A stretch of 64,000 nucleotides of DNA from Longimicrobium sp. (GTDB taxonomy: Bacteria > Gemmatimonadota > Gemmatimonadetes > Longimicrobiales > Longimicrobiaceae), in assembly GCF_036388275.1 (NCBI RefSeq), contig NZ_DASVSF010000053.1, forward strand, positions 107,335 to 171,334, in the 5' to 3' direction. The stretch's first letter is position 1, and each line of letters starts with the position of its first letter. Position numbers and translations under genes: made by a program. This document shows, in pieces, positions 49,766 through 57,355 of the stretch. The notes beneath the pieces were generated by a model. The model saw only the letters and a list, made by a program, of their open reading frames with translations. It did no database searches and was not told the DNA's origin.

Positions 49766-50290
49766 ATGTTCGGACTGTTCAAGAAGAAGGAACCGCCAAG
49801 CGAGCCCCCGAAGCGGTTTCCCCCGGTGCCTGATTGGCGGCCATCGATCGTGCAGCCGCTCGACCGGATCATCGAACGGGTGCGGCACTACACAAACGCC
49901 AAGCGCGACTTCGCGGTCTTTGCCCACGGCACGGCCGTCCTCCTTCCGGACGGGCTGACGGATGCGCAAGCAGAAAGCCATGCCAGGGAGGCGCTGCACA
50001 GGGTTTTCCACGCACATGCCGACATGCATCCCATGAACATGAAGGACGGCAACGTCTTCGTGGGCTACAAACATGATGTACTGAACGTAGTGCTCAGCGA
50101 AGTGGCAGCCGCGCACTGGCAGGAAATCGTGGAGCAGCACCAGCGCGCGATTGCCACGCATGAAGTGCTGCTGACGCCGCTCGGCCCCAACAAGTTCGAC
50201 AAGCTCGGGATGAAGGGACTCTTTGGCAGGTGCTTCATGTTCATGGACGCGCAGGCCCCGCAGGTCGTCAGGGTCGAGCGCAGCGTCTGA
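49766..50290 (+). CDS. Hypothetical protein
   Basis: A 174-residue cytosolic protein of unknown family. ATG 49766 has GGAGG five bases before it. The N-terminus is Lys/Pro-rich (FGLFKKKEPPSEPPKRFPP), followed by an alpha/beta domain with DFAVFAHGTAVLLPDG and HADMHPMNMKDGNVFVGYKH. The sequence has the look of a conserved single-domain protein rather than a GC artefact. No function is suggested by neighbours. Confidence 0.65.
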   Translation: MFGLFKKKEPPSEPPKRFPPVPDWRPSIVQPLDRIIERVRHYTNAKRDFAVFAHGTAVLLPDGLTDAQAESHAREALHRVFHAHADMHPMNMKDGNVFVGYKHDVLNVVLSEVAAAHWQEIVEQHQRAIATHEVLLTPLGPNKFDKLGMKGLFGRCFMFMDAQAPQVVRVERSV

Positions 50291-50396
50291 ACTCTCCATT
50301 GCGCGGACGTCCAACCGCCGTGACGATTGGACGCCGCGGGCCCCGCCACCCGTGCACGCGGGGCCTCATTCAACCCTGTTCTTTCCCGGAGGGCAC

Positions 50397-50972
50397 ATGC
50401 CGATCGTGGTTCGCCCGGCGACCGTGTTCGAGGACGTCGCGACGATGGTGGGGCCCAAGCGGCCGGACGCGAACGTCTGCTGGTGCCTGAGCTACCGCAT
50501 CCCGTCGAAGGAGAACGTCGCGCTCAGGGGCCCGACGCGTGGCGAGCGGGTGGCCGCGCTCATGGAGCAGGGGCCCATCGGGGTCCTGGCCTACGACGGC
50601 GACGAGGTCGTCGGGTGGGCGGCGGTCGCGCCACGCCGCGAGACGACCTTCGCGAACAGCCGCACGATCCCCCTTGTCGACGGTACGGACGCCGACGTGT
50701 GGGCGGTCTGGTGCATCCGCGTCCGCCCGGGGCACCGGGGGCGCGGGATCTCCCATCCCCTGCTGCAGGGTGCGGTCGAGTTCGCGCGGTCGCGGGGGGC
50801 GGCCGCCATCGAGGGGTACCCCGTCGACAATGAAGGCGCGAAGGTCGACCTGACCATGGCGTACGTCGGCACGCGGGGCCTGTTCGAGAAGGTGGGGTTT
50901 CGGAAGGTGGCCGATACCTCATCCGTGCTCAACGGCTTTCCCCGGGTGCTGATGCGGCTGGAGCTGCGCTGA
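50397..50972 (+). CDS. GNAT-family N-acetyltransferase
   Basis: A 191-residue GNAT from ATG 50397 with GGAGGG upstream. Motif A is visible as CIRVRPGHRGRGISHPLLQG (about 112-131), and GLFEKVGFRKVADTSS is the normal C-terminal strand-loop. The early CWCLSYRIPSKENVALRG segment, with two Cys, is typical of a group of GNATs often annotated only as acetyltransferases. Substrate unknown. Confidence 0.85.
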   Translation: MPIVVRPATVFEDVATMVGPKRPDANVCWCLSYRIPSKENVALRGPTRGERVAALMEQGPIGVLAYDGDEVVGWAAVAPRRETTFANSRTIPLVDGTDADVWAVWCIRVRPGHRGRGISHPLLQGAVEFARSRGAAAIEGYPVDNEGAKVDLTMAYVGTRGLFEKVGFRKVADTSSVLNGFPRVLMRLELR

Positions 50973-51012
50973 CGCCGACGAACGCCCTCTGGAAGATGCG
51001 TCGTGTACGCGG

Positions 51013-51369
51013 CTATGGGTTCCGCAGGATCTTCTCCATGGCTTTGCCCTTCGCCAATTCGTCGATCAGCTTGTCAAGATAGCGGATTTCCCGCATGGTC
51101 GGCTCTTCGATGTCTTCCACCCGGACACCGCAAACGACACCTTTGACCAGGGCCCGCGCAGGATTCATCCGCGGAGCTTCATCGAAGAAGGTTTCGAAGT
51201 CTGTCCGTTTTTCCAGCTGCGCCTCCAACGCATCCTGGCTGTACCCTGTCAGCCAGCGGATGATTTCGTCGACCTCCGGCTTGGTACGTCCTTTCTTCTC
51301 CGCCTTCGCAACGTAGTGCGGATAGACGCTTGCGACACTCGTCGTAAAGATCCGGTGTTTGGTCATCAT
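51013..51369 (-). CDS. DUF2200 family protein
   Basis: A 118-residue protein from ATG 51369 (MMTKHRIFTTSVASVYPHYV). The family's RTKPEVDEIIRWLTGYSQDALE and FFDEAPRMNPARALVKGVVCGVRVEDIEEP blocks are clear, and the length matches DUF2200 (about 115 residues). The function is unknown. It lies 31 bp downstream of the VOC gene, on the same strand, and may be co-transcribed with it. Confidence 0.88.
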   Translation of the reverse strand: MMTKHRIFTTSVASVYPHYVAKAEKKGRTKPEVDEIIRWLTGYSQDALEAQLEKRTDFETFFDEAPRMNPARALVKGVVCGVRVEDIEEPTMREIRYLDKLIDELAKGKAMEKILRNP

Positions 51370-51400
51370 GCACCCCTGTTTCCGAGGTATTGGGCCGCCG

Positions 51401-51811
51401 TCACGCCGGGCGCGGGTGGAGGATGGTCCACAGGGTGCCGAACCGGTCGCGGAGCTGCGCGAATCGTGGAGCGAAGAACGTCTCGCCCAACGGCATGCTG
51501 ACCTGTCCGCCCTCGGCAAGCGCCGCGTAGGCGCGCTCCGCAAGCTCGATGGAATCGAGCGAGAGATACAGGTACGAGCTGCGTACGGGCTGGAAGTGCT
51601 CGGGCGGTACGTCGTTCCCGATGAGCTCGACCCCGGCTACGCTCAGGCGCGCGTGGATCACCGCGTCCCGCGAGCCCGGCGGGCCGGGAACGTGGGCGGG
51701 AAGGTCGCGCACCCTGATCATTGCCGTGATCCGCCCGTCGAGGTGCTCCTCGTAAAAGCGGAACGCCTCCTCGCAGTTGCCCCCGAAGTTCAGATGCGTA
51801 TACAGCTTCAT
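51401..51811 (-). CDS. VOC-superfamily (PhnB-like) protein
   Basis: A 136-residue vicinal-oxygen-chelate protein. I choose ATG 51811 (MKLYTHLNFGGNCEEAFRFY) because AGGAG lies five bases upstream; ATG 51832 would add seven residues. It has the PhnB-like pattern: EEAFRFYEEHLDGRI, HARLSVAGVELIGND, LYLSLDS and a final DRFGTLWTILHP. Metal ligands typical of active glyoxalases are not obvious. Probably a small-molecule-binding or modifying protein. Confidence 0.88.
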   Translation of the reverse strand: MKLYTHLNFGGNCEEAFRFYEEHLDGRITAMIRVRDLPAHVPGPPGSRDAVIHARLSVAGVELIGNDVPPEHFQPVRSSYLYLSLDSIELAERAYAALAEGGQVSMPLGETFFAPRFAQLRDRFGTLWTILHPRPA

Positions 51812-51966
51812 CTGGCTCCTATGAGTTGCCATCGTGGAAGAGAATCGTCAGAACCAGGGCCGACATCGAACGGCCGACATCGCGCTTGTACAAAGGTTTT
51901 CCCATGAATCCGCTGATCATTGTCAAGTCGAAGAGAGTCTAGCAACGTTCTAGCCAGGAGTGCACT

Positions 51967-52220
51967 ATGTCGCTGACTGCGTTGACTGTTCACGAACTCG
52001 AAGCGAGGCGCGGACCTGACCGCCCCGGAGCGAGCCGAATTAGCCCAGCGGCTGTTCGCCAGCGTGGAAGACGAACAGCCGGCGGGTAGCGAAGCCGAAG
52101 TGGCGCAGGCGTGGCTCGAAGAAGCGGACCGGCGATACGATCGATACCTGGCAGGCGAACCGGAGTCCGTGCCAGCCGCGGACGCTCGCGCGGGTTCGCG
52201 CGCGTCTCGGCGAACGTTGA
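51967..52220 (+). pseudogene. Decayed addiction-module antitoxin (PF09720 type)
   Basis: Three frames must be joined to rebuild a typical addiction-module protein: MSLTALTVHELEA (frame of ATG 51967), then DLTAPERAELAQRLFASVED and AWLEEADRRYDRYLAGEPES in the next frame, then LARVRARLGER and stop at 52220. Shifts occur near 52005 and 52182. Each segment matches the expected order of this antitoxin family. No ParE/RelE toxin is recognisable downstream, so the locus is probably a dead remnant. Confidence 0.7.
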
Positions 52221-52544
52221 TCCCCGCATGCTCCCAATCGACGGCGTCGCTCGTCTCCGCGGTTTTGGAGGCGTTACGCAACCCTCGTGAGATCGCCATC
52301 CCAGAGATTCCAACCTGGGCACTCGTACGGGTCCATCTCGTTCGTGATGATGCTCCACGGCGTCCTTTTGCTTTCCTTCAGGACTGATGTGAAACAGACA
52401 GGGCGCAGGGGGAGATCATCCCCCCGCGTCCGTTGAGCGCTCACCATCGCCGCCAGCCGTTCACGGCGCCTCCCTCACCTCGCTTCCACCGCGTCGCGCA
52501 TCAGCGACAGGGTGGGACGGCAGCGCGGCATTGACCCTTGCCGA
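52221..52544. other. Intergenic region, possible toxin debris
   Basis: About 320 bp between the decayed antitoxin and the leftward tandem DGQHR gene. A short GC hairpin (CGCAGGGGG...CCCCCCGCG) lies near 52401-52426 without a U-run. I cannot recognise a toxin reading frame. Confidence 0.4.
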
Positions 52545-54326
52545 TCACCGCCCCGGAAGTTGAGTTGGTTCCGCGGCGCCCGCCTGGACCTGCATCCGGG
52601 CTGCGGCGAGCGGTTCCACGTCCTGATCGACGGCCGGGGAACGCGGTGCGGGAATCCGCCCCAGCATTCGCGGGAAGCCCTCGCCGGCACCCGACCGCCA
52701 GACGAGCTGCTTGACTTGGGCGCCCTGGAAGAAGGCGTTCACGGCCTTGATCATCAGTGCCCACTTCTCCACCTCACGATACGGATTTCGCTTGTTCGCT
52801 CGGTCCCGCAGCATCAACTCGCGAAACCGGCGGATCGGGTCGTTCAGCCTCAGTTCCACCCCGTCGCCTACCCGCGCCATGAAGTGGTCCGCCTGCTCGC
52901 GATGCGTACGGGCGGCGAGACAGTGCGTGGTGCCGGCGATACCTCCAGGAACTATTTCGCGAAGGTGCGTGAGGGTAAAGTGCACGCTCTCGCGGATCTC
53001 TGGGTTTTCCTCGAGAACGCGAAGCAGCTCGGCATGGCTGCCCCGTAGGGTGTTGTATGTCGGCATGTCCTGCTCGTAAAGCCAGAACTTCTGCAATGCC
53101 GCCGCGAGCGAGTTTACGTTCCGCTCACCGCGCGTGCCCAACACCTCGCCCAAGCTTCGGACGGGCCCGGAGTCGAGGGTTTCAAAAATCGCGTCCGGCA
53201 GCCCCCGCACCACGATGGCCTGAAAGCTCTTGCCCGCCTTCATCGCCGCGTAGCAGCGGTGCTGGCCATCCAGGAGCCTGCCTGTGGTGCTGACCTTGAG
53301 CGTTTGACCATTGAGTGCCCAGCTCCCCGCCTGCATGTCACGCGCGTACTTTTCCGCCGTTCGCGGGATGATCTTGCGGTTGTTATCGTTCGTTGCAAGG
53401 AACTGCTCGGCGTTCGCTGGCGTGATGGTTTCGATTCCGACCTCCAGATCCCGCGGGTCGACCGCCACATCAAAGTTCGGCTGCCGCTGCTGCTCCAAGT
53501 CGGCGCCGTCGTCGTCCGGCAGGTCCGCGACGGTGGGAAAGCGCTGCGGCCGGTCGCCGTCCTGCCTCCACCGCAGCGTCTTCAGGGAAACATTCAGGTA
53601 CTCGGCGTTCCACGCCAGAATCGTGAGCGCCAGCATTCGTTCCTGGCCCGACCCTGTCGACGCTTCCAGCTGCTTGCGGAGCAGGTCTGCTGGATCGCCT
53701 TCCATCGTAGTCTCGCTGGCGACCCTGTCGAAGAACGCGTCGGCCCGTTGCGGGTCTACGCGAGACGCCAAATGGTGGGCTGCGGCGGCAACGGAATGCC
53801 AACCCACACGGGAGAGATCCGCCGTCTTTTGGACGCTTTCGCGGATCCCCGGGCGCAGGTCCAGAAGGAACAGGGTGTCTCGTGGGGTCACCACCGACTC
53901 CGTGACGCCCGGGTGCTGGTAGTACCGGTAGTACCGGTACACGATGTTCAGTACGGCCGAGAGCCGTCGGGGAAACTCCTCGCCTCTGATGTAGAGGGTG
54001 TCGACCGCCGTGCGTGCACGAAGCGCGTCGATGGTCTGAAAATCCTTCTCTCTGACGTTCTCCACTACGATCACGGGAAAGGAGGTTCCGCTCAGTTCGC
54101 AGGCGCGAAGCCGCTTGCGTCCGTCCAGCAGTTGTCCCGCGTCGGAGAAGATGATGGTACCCCCGTTCAACTGCCACCGCCGCTCGCTCATTTCCCGGGC
54201 ATAGGCCTCGACATACCGTATGCTTTGCCGTTGCGGCCGGTGGTCTCGCTTCAGCCACTCCGCGGCTTCCTCGGGAGTGACCTCCCGGATGGTGAAGCGG
54301 ACTGCGTTCGTGTCGAGATTGGCCAT
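52545..54326 (-). CDS. Tandem DGQHR/ParB-like domain protein
   Basis: A 593-residue cytosolic protein from ATG 54326 (MANLDTNAVR), with GAGGTG upstream. It contains the same roughly 110-residue domain twice. Copy 1 (about 12-120): RYVEAYAREMSERRWQLNG, then GQLLDGRKRLRACELSG. Copy 2 (about 290-400): KYARDMQAGSWALNGQTLKV, then GRLLDGQHRCYAAMKAG and LDSGPVRSLGEVLG. This DGQHR/ParB-like pattern occurs in DndB-type and phage-associated proteins that sense or bind DNA or nucleotides. Copy 2 keeps DGQHR (about 351-355); copy 1 has DGRKR (68-72). Function here is unknown. It follows the HEPN-like gene by 153 bp. Confidence 0.75.
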   Translation of the reverse strand: MANLDTNAVRFTIREVTPEEAAEWLKRDHRPQRQSIRYVEAYAREMSERRWQLNGGTIIFSDAGQLLDGRKRLRACELSGTSFPVIVVENVREKDFQTIDALRARTAVDTLYIRGEEFPRRLSAVLNIVYRYYRYYQHPGVTESVVTPRDTLFLLDLRPGIRESVQKTADLSRVGWHSVAAAAHHLASRVDPQRADAFFDRVASETTMEGDPADLLRKQLEASTGSGQERMLALTILAWNAEYLNVSLKTLRWRQDGDRPQRFPTVADLPDDDGADLEQQRQPNFDVAVDPRDLEVGIETITPANAEQFLATNDNNRKIIPRTAEKYARDMQAGSWALNGQTLKVSTTGRLLDGQHRCYAAMKAGKSFQAIVVRGLPDAIFETLDSGPVRSLGEVLGTRGERNVNSLAAALQKFWLYEQDMPTYNTLRGSHAELLRVLEENPEIRESVHFTLTHLREIVPGGIAGTTHCLAARTHREQADHFMARVGDGVELRLNDPIRRFRELMLRDRANKRNPYREVEKWALMIKAVNAFFQGAQVKQLVWRSGAGEGFPRMLGRIPAPRSPAVDQDVEPLAAARMQVQAGAAEPTQLPGR

Positions 54327-54479
54327 GCCTGCACCTCGCGGGGAAGCGGCCGCTCGTCTCCCGGACCTGAGTGCCGTAGAGTGAGGACGCGCACGGGGCG
54401 TTCGGCGTGGTTGCCGTCCGCCCGACCATCTCATGTTCCCTTCGGCCAGCCCCCTCCCGATTGGAAACGGGGCCCGGCT

Positions 54480-55220
54480 TCAGATTGCCATTCCAACCAG
54501 GATACCCGCGGCCTCGCGGAGCCCGAGCCGGGTGAGCGTATATCCCGCTTCCGGCGTCCCTTCCACGAGGCGTTGCTTCCACGCGGTCTTCAGCGCGTTC
54601 AGGACGGACCGGGTGCTGCTCCGGTCCAAGCTGTCGGTGATCTGCCGCTGGCCAAGACCGCGTGGATACTCACTGTGAAGAAGAACCAGGATTTCCTCGC
54701 GGACCGGGAGTTCCGCCAGCACCAGCTTGCGGTCACCAAAATCCTCGACCACCCCGCCCACCGGGGCACGAATGCGTCGGAGCAGGGCGTTCGCTTCTGC
54801 GATGGTGCAGTGTGAAGCTGTACGGACCATCTCGGCCATGACCCACTGCGCGGCTGCGTGCAGGTACAGCAGGTCGTATTCATTGGGGTCGATGTCGCCC
54901 TTGTGGGCGATTCCCCTCTTGTTCCTGAGGGTGTACATCGACCGTGCGATCCGGGCGACGCAAATCCGTAGACCCTCGTCCAGGCCGGCGTGACCTTCGG
55001 CCGTATGTAACACTCGGTCCACCGCGGGATGGTCGTCGTACGCCCCGGTCGTCAGGAACTGGAGCGCCTGGACGACGCTTTCCACGAATTTGCCGGGCGC
55101 CGCTTTGCCGGGTATCCCCACCGCCACGTCGCGTCGGATCGTGAGAAAATCGTCCGCGAGCTCTGCAGCGAGCTTGGCGGGAATCCACCCGGCGAGCGCC
55201 TGAACGAGTTCGTCGCGCAT
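54480..55220 (-). CDS. HEPN/Abi-C-like protein with C-terminal winged helix
   Basis: A 246-residue protein. Around 95-110 it reads MYTLRNKRGIAHKGDIDPNE, an RN-x5-H motif (R99, N100, H106) of the kind seen in HEPN RNases and the abortive-infection C-terminal domain. The following helices (YDLLYLHAAAQWVMAEMVR) fit an all-alpha bundle. The C-terminal 80 residues (EEILVLLHSEYPRGLGQRQI, LKTAWKQRLVEGTPEAGYTL) look like a winged helix. It may be an RNase effector or a regulator; no homologue could be checked. ATG 55220 lies two bases after the upstream stop. Confidence 0.6.
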   Translation of the reverse strand: MRDELVQALAGWIPAKLAAELADDFLTIRRDVAVGIPGKAAPGKFVESVVQALQFLTTGAYDDHPAVDRVLHTAEGHAGLDEGLRICVARIARSMYTLRNKRGIAHKGDIDPNEYDLLYLHAAAQWVMAEMVRTASHCTIAEANALLRRIRAPVGGVVEDFGDRKLVLAELPVREEILVLLHSEYPRGLGQRQITDSLDRSSTRSVLNALKTAWKQRLVEGTPEAGYTLTRLGLREAAGILVGMAI

Positions 55221-55222
55221 GT

Positions 55223-55723
55223 CTACATCTCCGGCTGGCCGAGGCTTCGATGGGACCAGCGCAAACCTTCGCGCGAAAGGCGAAATCGTCGGCGGGGCTT
55301 GATCTGCACGAGCATCAGGTGCTTTGAGGTGGTCAGCCTGGTCAATTCGCGTGTGATGTTGCTAATGCTGTAGCCGCACTGGCGGATCGCCTGGTTCACG
55401 GCCATGGCGTCGAAATCCTTCTGTCTCTTGACCTCCTGAAGCCAGTAGCCGGTGATCAATGCCCGTTCCCATTGGGCCGTTACTTTAGCCGCAGCATAGA
55501 GCGCCTCCAGGTCAACCAGGGTGTGGGCCACAGCCGGTACCGTCGGCTGCGCGGTGACTTCCTTTCGGCTCGAGTACTGGTCCGACCCAGGGTCAGGGTG
55601 CCCACTCGGATCTCCGTACCGGTCGTTCAACCACCTGTGCACTCGACGGCGGGCACTTTCGTCCAGCGCGTCAAAAGCCTCGGCGAGGAGTTGGATCGTT
55701 TCTACCTCAAGGTCTGACGGCAT
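55223..55723 (-). CDS. Putative winged-helix protein, first gene of a three-gene set
   Basis: A 166-residue protein from ATG 55723 with GGAGG directly upstream. The N-terminal third is acidic and helical (VETIQLLAEAFDALDESARR RVH). The C-terminal half (QAIRQCGYSISNITRELTRL, then KHLMLVQIKPRRRFRLSREG) has the shape of a winged helix ending in a basic wing. I do not recognise a named family. It is tightly coupled to the HEPN-like gene (2-bp gap), so its role is probably tied to that protein, for example as partner or regulator (inference). Confidence 0.6.
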   Translation of the reverse strand: MPSDLEVETIQLLAEAFDALDESARRRVHRWLNDRYGDPSGHPDPGSDQYSSRKEVTAQPTVPAVAHTLVDLEALYAAAKVTAQWERALITGYWLQEVKRQKDFDAMAVNQAIRQCGYSISNITRELTRLTTSKHLMLVQIKPRRRFRLSREGLRWSHRSLGQPEM

Positions 55724-55769
55724 TCCTCCAACACCCCCTTTTTCCAGTCCAACGTCACAGGCAGACCCC

Positions 55770-55797
55770 ATACTACAGAGCGTACCAAACGTCCGAA
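55770..55797 (-). promoter_or_regulatory. Possible promoter of the three-gene set
   Basis: Minus strand TTCGGA (55797-55792), 16-bp spacer and TAGTAT (55775-55770), 47 bp before ATG 55723, in an AT-richer stretch. Confidence 0.35.
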
Positions 55798-56273
55798 GAA
55801 TAGCACTATATGTCTACACGCACCAGAGCCGTTGTGTCGGCCTGCTCGGCCGCTTTGCTACAGCGTCATACTGGGGGAGGCACCTGCCCGGTGGCAGGTG
55901 AGCTCTCGACGCCATTGGAGGTGTAGCAGTGCTCTGTTCAACAAGCTCACGGCACTTGATTCGAGACGTGCTCGCGAGGATTGCTGATCTACCAGACGGG
56001 ACGAACTCCGATTCTTGAGTTGACCGCGTGGCTTGCAAAGCCTTCTTCAGCGGAATCGATGGTACCGGGCCTCGCGCGTACGGCGGCCTCACGACCGACG
56101 CCCTCCGGAACCCCGGCAGCTCCTCTCTGCCACGCTCGCAACGGAGTTGCCCCCCAGGCCCTCGAGTGTAGCGGCTCCGAGCACCGCCGCACCGCCGCAC
56201 CGCCGCACCGCCGCACCGCCGCGACCCAGCGCCCAAGGCTACTTGCTTTGAGCGAACCCGTTGGGGTGCATCA
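55798..56273. other. Intergenic region with 8-bp repeat
   Basis: About 475 bp upstream of the three-gene set and downstream of the decayed queG copy. It contains the CACCGCCG array (56182-56221) and no gene I can support; open frames through the repeat are low-complexity. Confidence 0.4.
56182..56221. repeat. Five perfect copies of CACCGCCG
   Basis: An uninterrupted 40-bp array of the 8-mer CACCGCCG. Unit number changes would shift a frame, but no supported gene crosses it. Confidence 0.85.
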
Positions 56274-56563
56274 TCAGTGCTCCGCCAGCGCCGACGCGAT
56301 CTCCTCCCGCACTCCCGCGTCCGCCTCCACCTCTTCCCTCCCCCGCAGCACCTGCCGCGCCGCCTCCGTGCCGATGTGCCCCAGCGCCCATGCCGCGTGC
56401 CCGCGCACCAGCCGGCTCCTCGTCGTTCAGCGCCACGGCGAGCGCGGGAATGGCCTCGGACGAGCCCCAGTTCCGAGCGCCACGGCCACGTTGCGCAGCA
56501 GGCCGCGGCGCTTCGCCCGCGTGATCGGCGAGCCCTTGAAGCGCGCGCTGAACTCCACCACCG
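56274..56563 (-). pseudogene. C-terminal remnant of a second queG
   Basis: Read on the minus strand in three frames it gives EFSARFKGSPITRAKRRGLL, RNVAVALG, then GSSEAIPALAVALNDEEP, then LVRGHAAWALGHIGTEAARQ and a stop after SALAEH. This matches the C-terminal HEAT-like part of the intact QueG at 57356-58522 almost residue by residue up to the WALG motif, then diverges. One base is missing near LGNWG and one added near DEEP. The iron-sulfur and cobalamin parts are absent. Confidence 0.8.
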
Positions 56564-56883
56564 CCAGGAGGCTGCTTAAGACGCTCTCGAAACGCCCTCA
56601 CCCCTCCGTGCCCTTACCTGGGAGCCAAACTCGAACAGGCGGCTATGTGACGTACCCCCTGCCTCTGCGCCTGATCGGCGGACTGCCGCCGTCGTCGCAT
56701 ACGAGAAAACGCGCCCTGACCATCGGCGGTCAGGGCGCGTTCGTGTTTACTCATCTCCTGAACGATGGCCGCTCTCAGCTCCCACCGTTCATCGCCGGGG
56801 TCTTCGCGAGCCGACACCCTCTCGGCGTGGGGAGTGGATGCGCAAGGGGAGCGCGCGCAGGTGGGGCGTGCTCTCCTCGTACG
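56564..56883. other. Region downstream of the RiPP precursor
   Basis: About 320 bp between the RiPP precursor stop and the queG remnant. It contains a clear terminator hairpin at 56704-56741 and no gene I can support. Confidence 0.45.
56704..56741 (-). terminator. Terminator downstream of the RiPP precursor
   Basis: A perfect 14-bp stem AACGCGCCCTGACC/GGTCAGGGCGCGTT with a 6-nt loop. On the minus strand it continues TTTTCTCG; on the plus strand only CGTGTTT. It best serves the leftward precursor gene about 140 bp upstream. Confidence 0.65.
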
Positions 56884-57186
56884 TCACCAGCAGGCGTACG
56901 GAGTACAGCCGCTGTAGAGGGCGCAGGTTTGATAGCACGAGTCGCCAGCACCGCAACTACCGCCGCAGGTGTTACACGAGTAGTCGCAGGTCCCGTTGCA
57001 GGACGCGTCGCAGGTAGCGGCGCACGTACCGTTGCACGAGGCGTCGCAGGTGGGGCAGCCCGGACACGAACAGGCAGTGTTGCAGGTGCACTGCTCGCCG
57101 AACACCGTCCCCTTTTCCTTCTCCACCGGCGTGGTCGAGAAGCTGTCGATACGCAGGTCTTCCAGTTGCAGCCTGAGCTTCTTCAT
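56884..57186 (-). CDS. Cys-rich RiPP precursor with pinensin-like leader
   Basis: A 100-residue peptide from ATG 57186 with a strong AGGAGG ribosome-binding site. The leader MKKLRLQLEDLRIDSF is followed by an EKEKGTVFGE boundary, a pattern known from pinensin-type and related Bacteroidota/Gemmatimonadota RiPP precursors. The core (about 33-100) has 18 Cys, seven of them exactly every fourth residue (47-71). Most are preceded by Ser or Thr (ASC, GTC, ATC, NTC, GSC). CDASCNGTC occurs twice, 12 residues apart. No LanB/LanC/LanM-like or protease gene is adjacent. Lanthionine rings, disulfides or metal binding are all possible outcomes; a small metallothionein-like protein is the main alternative. 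Confidence 0.8.
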   Translation of the reverse strand: MKKLRLQLEDLRIDSFSTTPVEKEKGTVFGEQCTCNTACSCPGCPTCDASCNGTCAATCDASCNGTCDYSCNTCGGSCGAGDSCYQTCALYSGCTPYACW

Positions 57187-57355
57187 AGGTCCTCCTGGCG
57201 TGGGGGGTGATGGAACTGGCAGATGCGGAAGCGGTCCACGGCTCGAACGCCGCCCTGCGTGCAGGCGACACACGCGCGGAAGCGACGGAGACGACGATCC
57301 GGCCTCCGTCTCCGTGAGATGCAAGTTCCTTTCCAGCCAGTCAAAGAAACAGGCG

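Noticed and set aside
51967..52387. Complete toxin-antitoxin pair
   Set aside because: The antitoxin needs two frame changes and no toxin frame can be recognised downstream.
56182..56221. Possible CRISPR-like array
   Set aside because: The 8-bp units are contiguous with no spacers and no cas genes. It is a microsatellite.
55814..56236. Leftward frame across the CACCGCCG repeat
   Set aside because: It is low-complexity Arg/Gly/Cys sequence generated by the repeat, with no domain and no supporting start.
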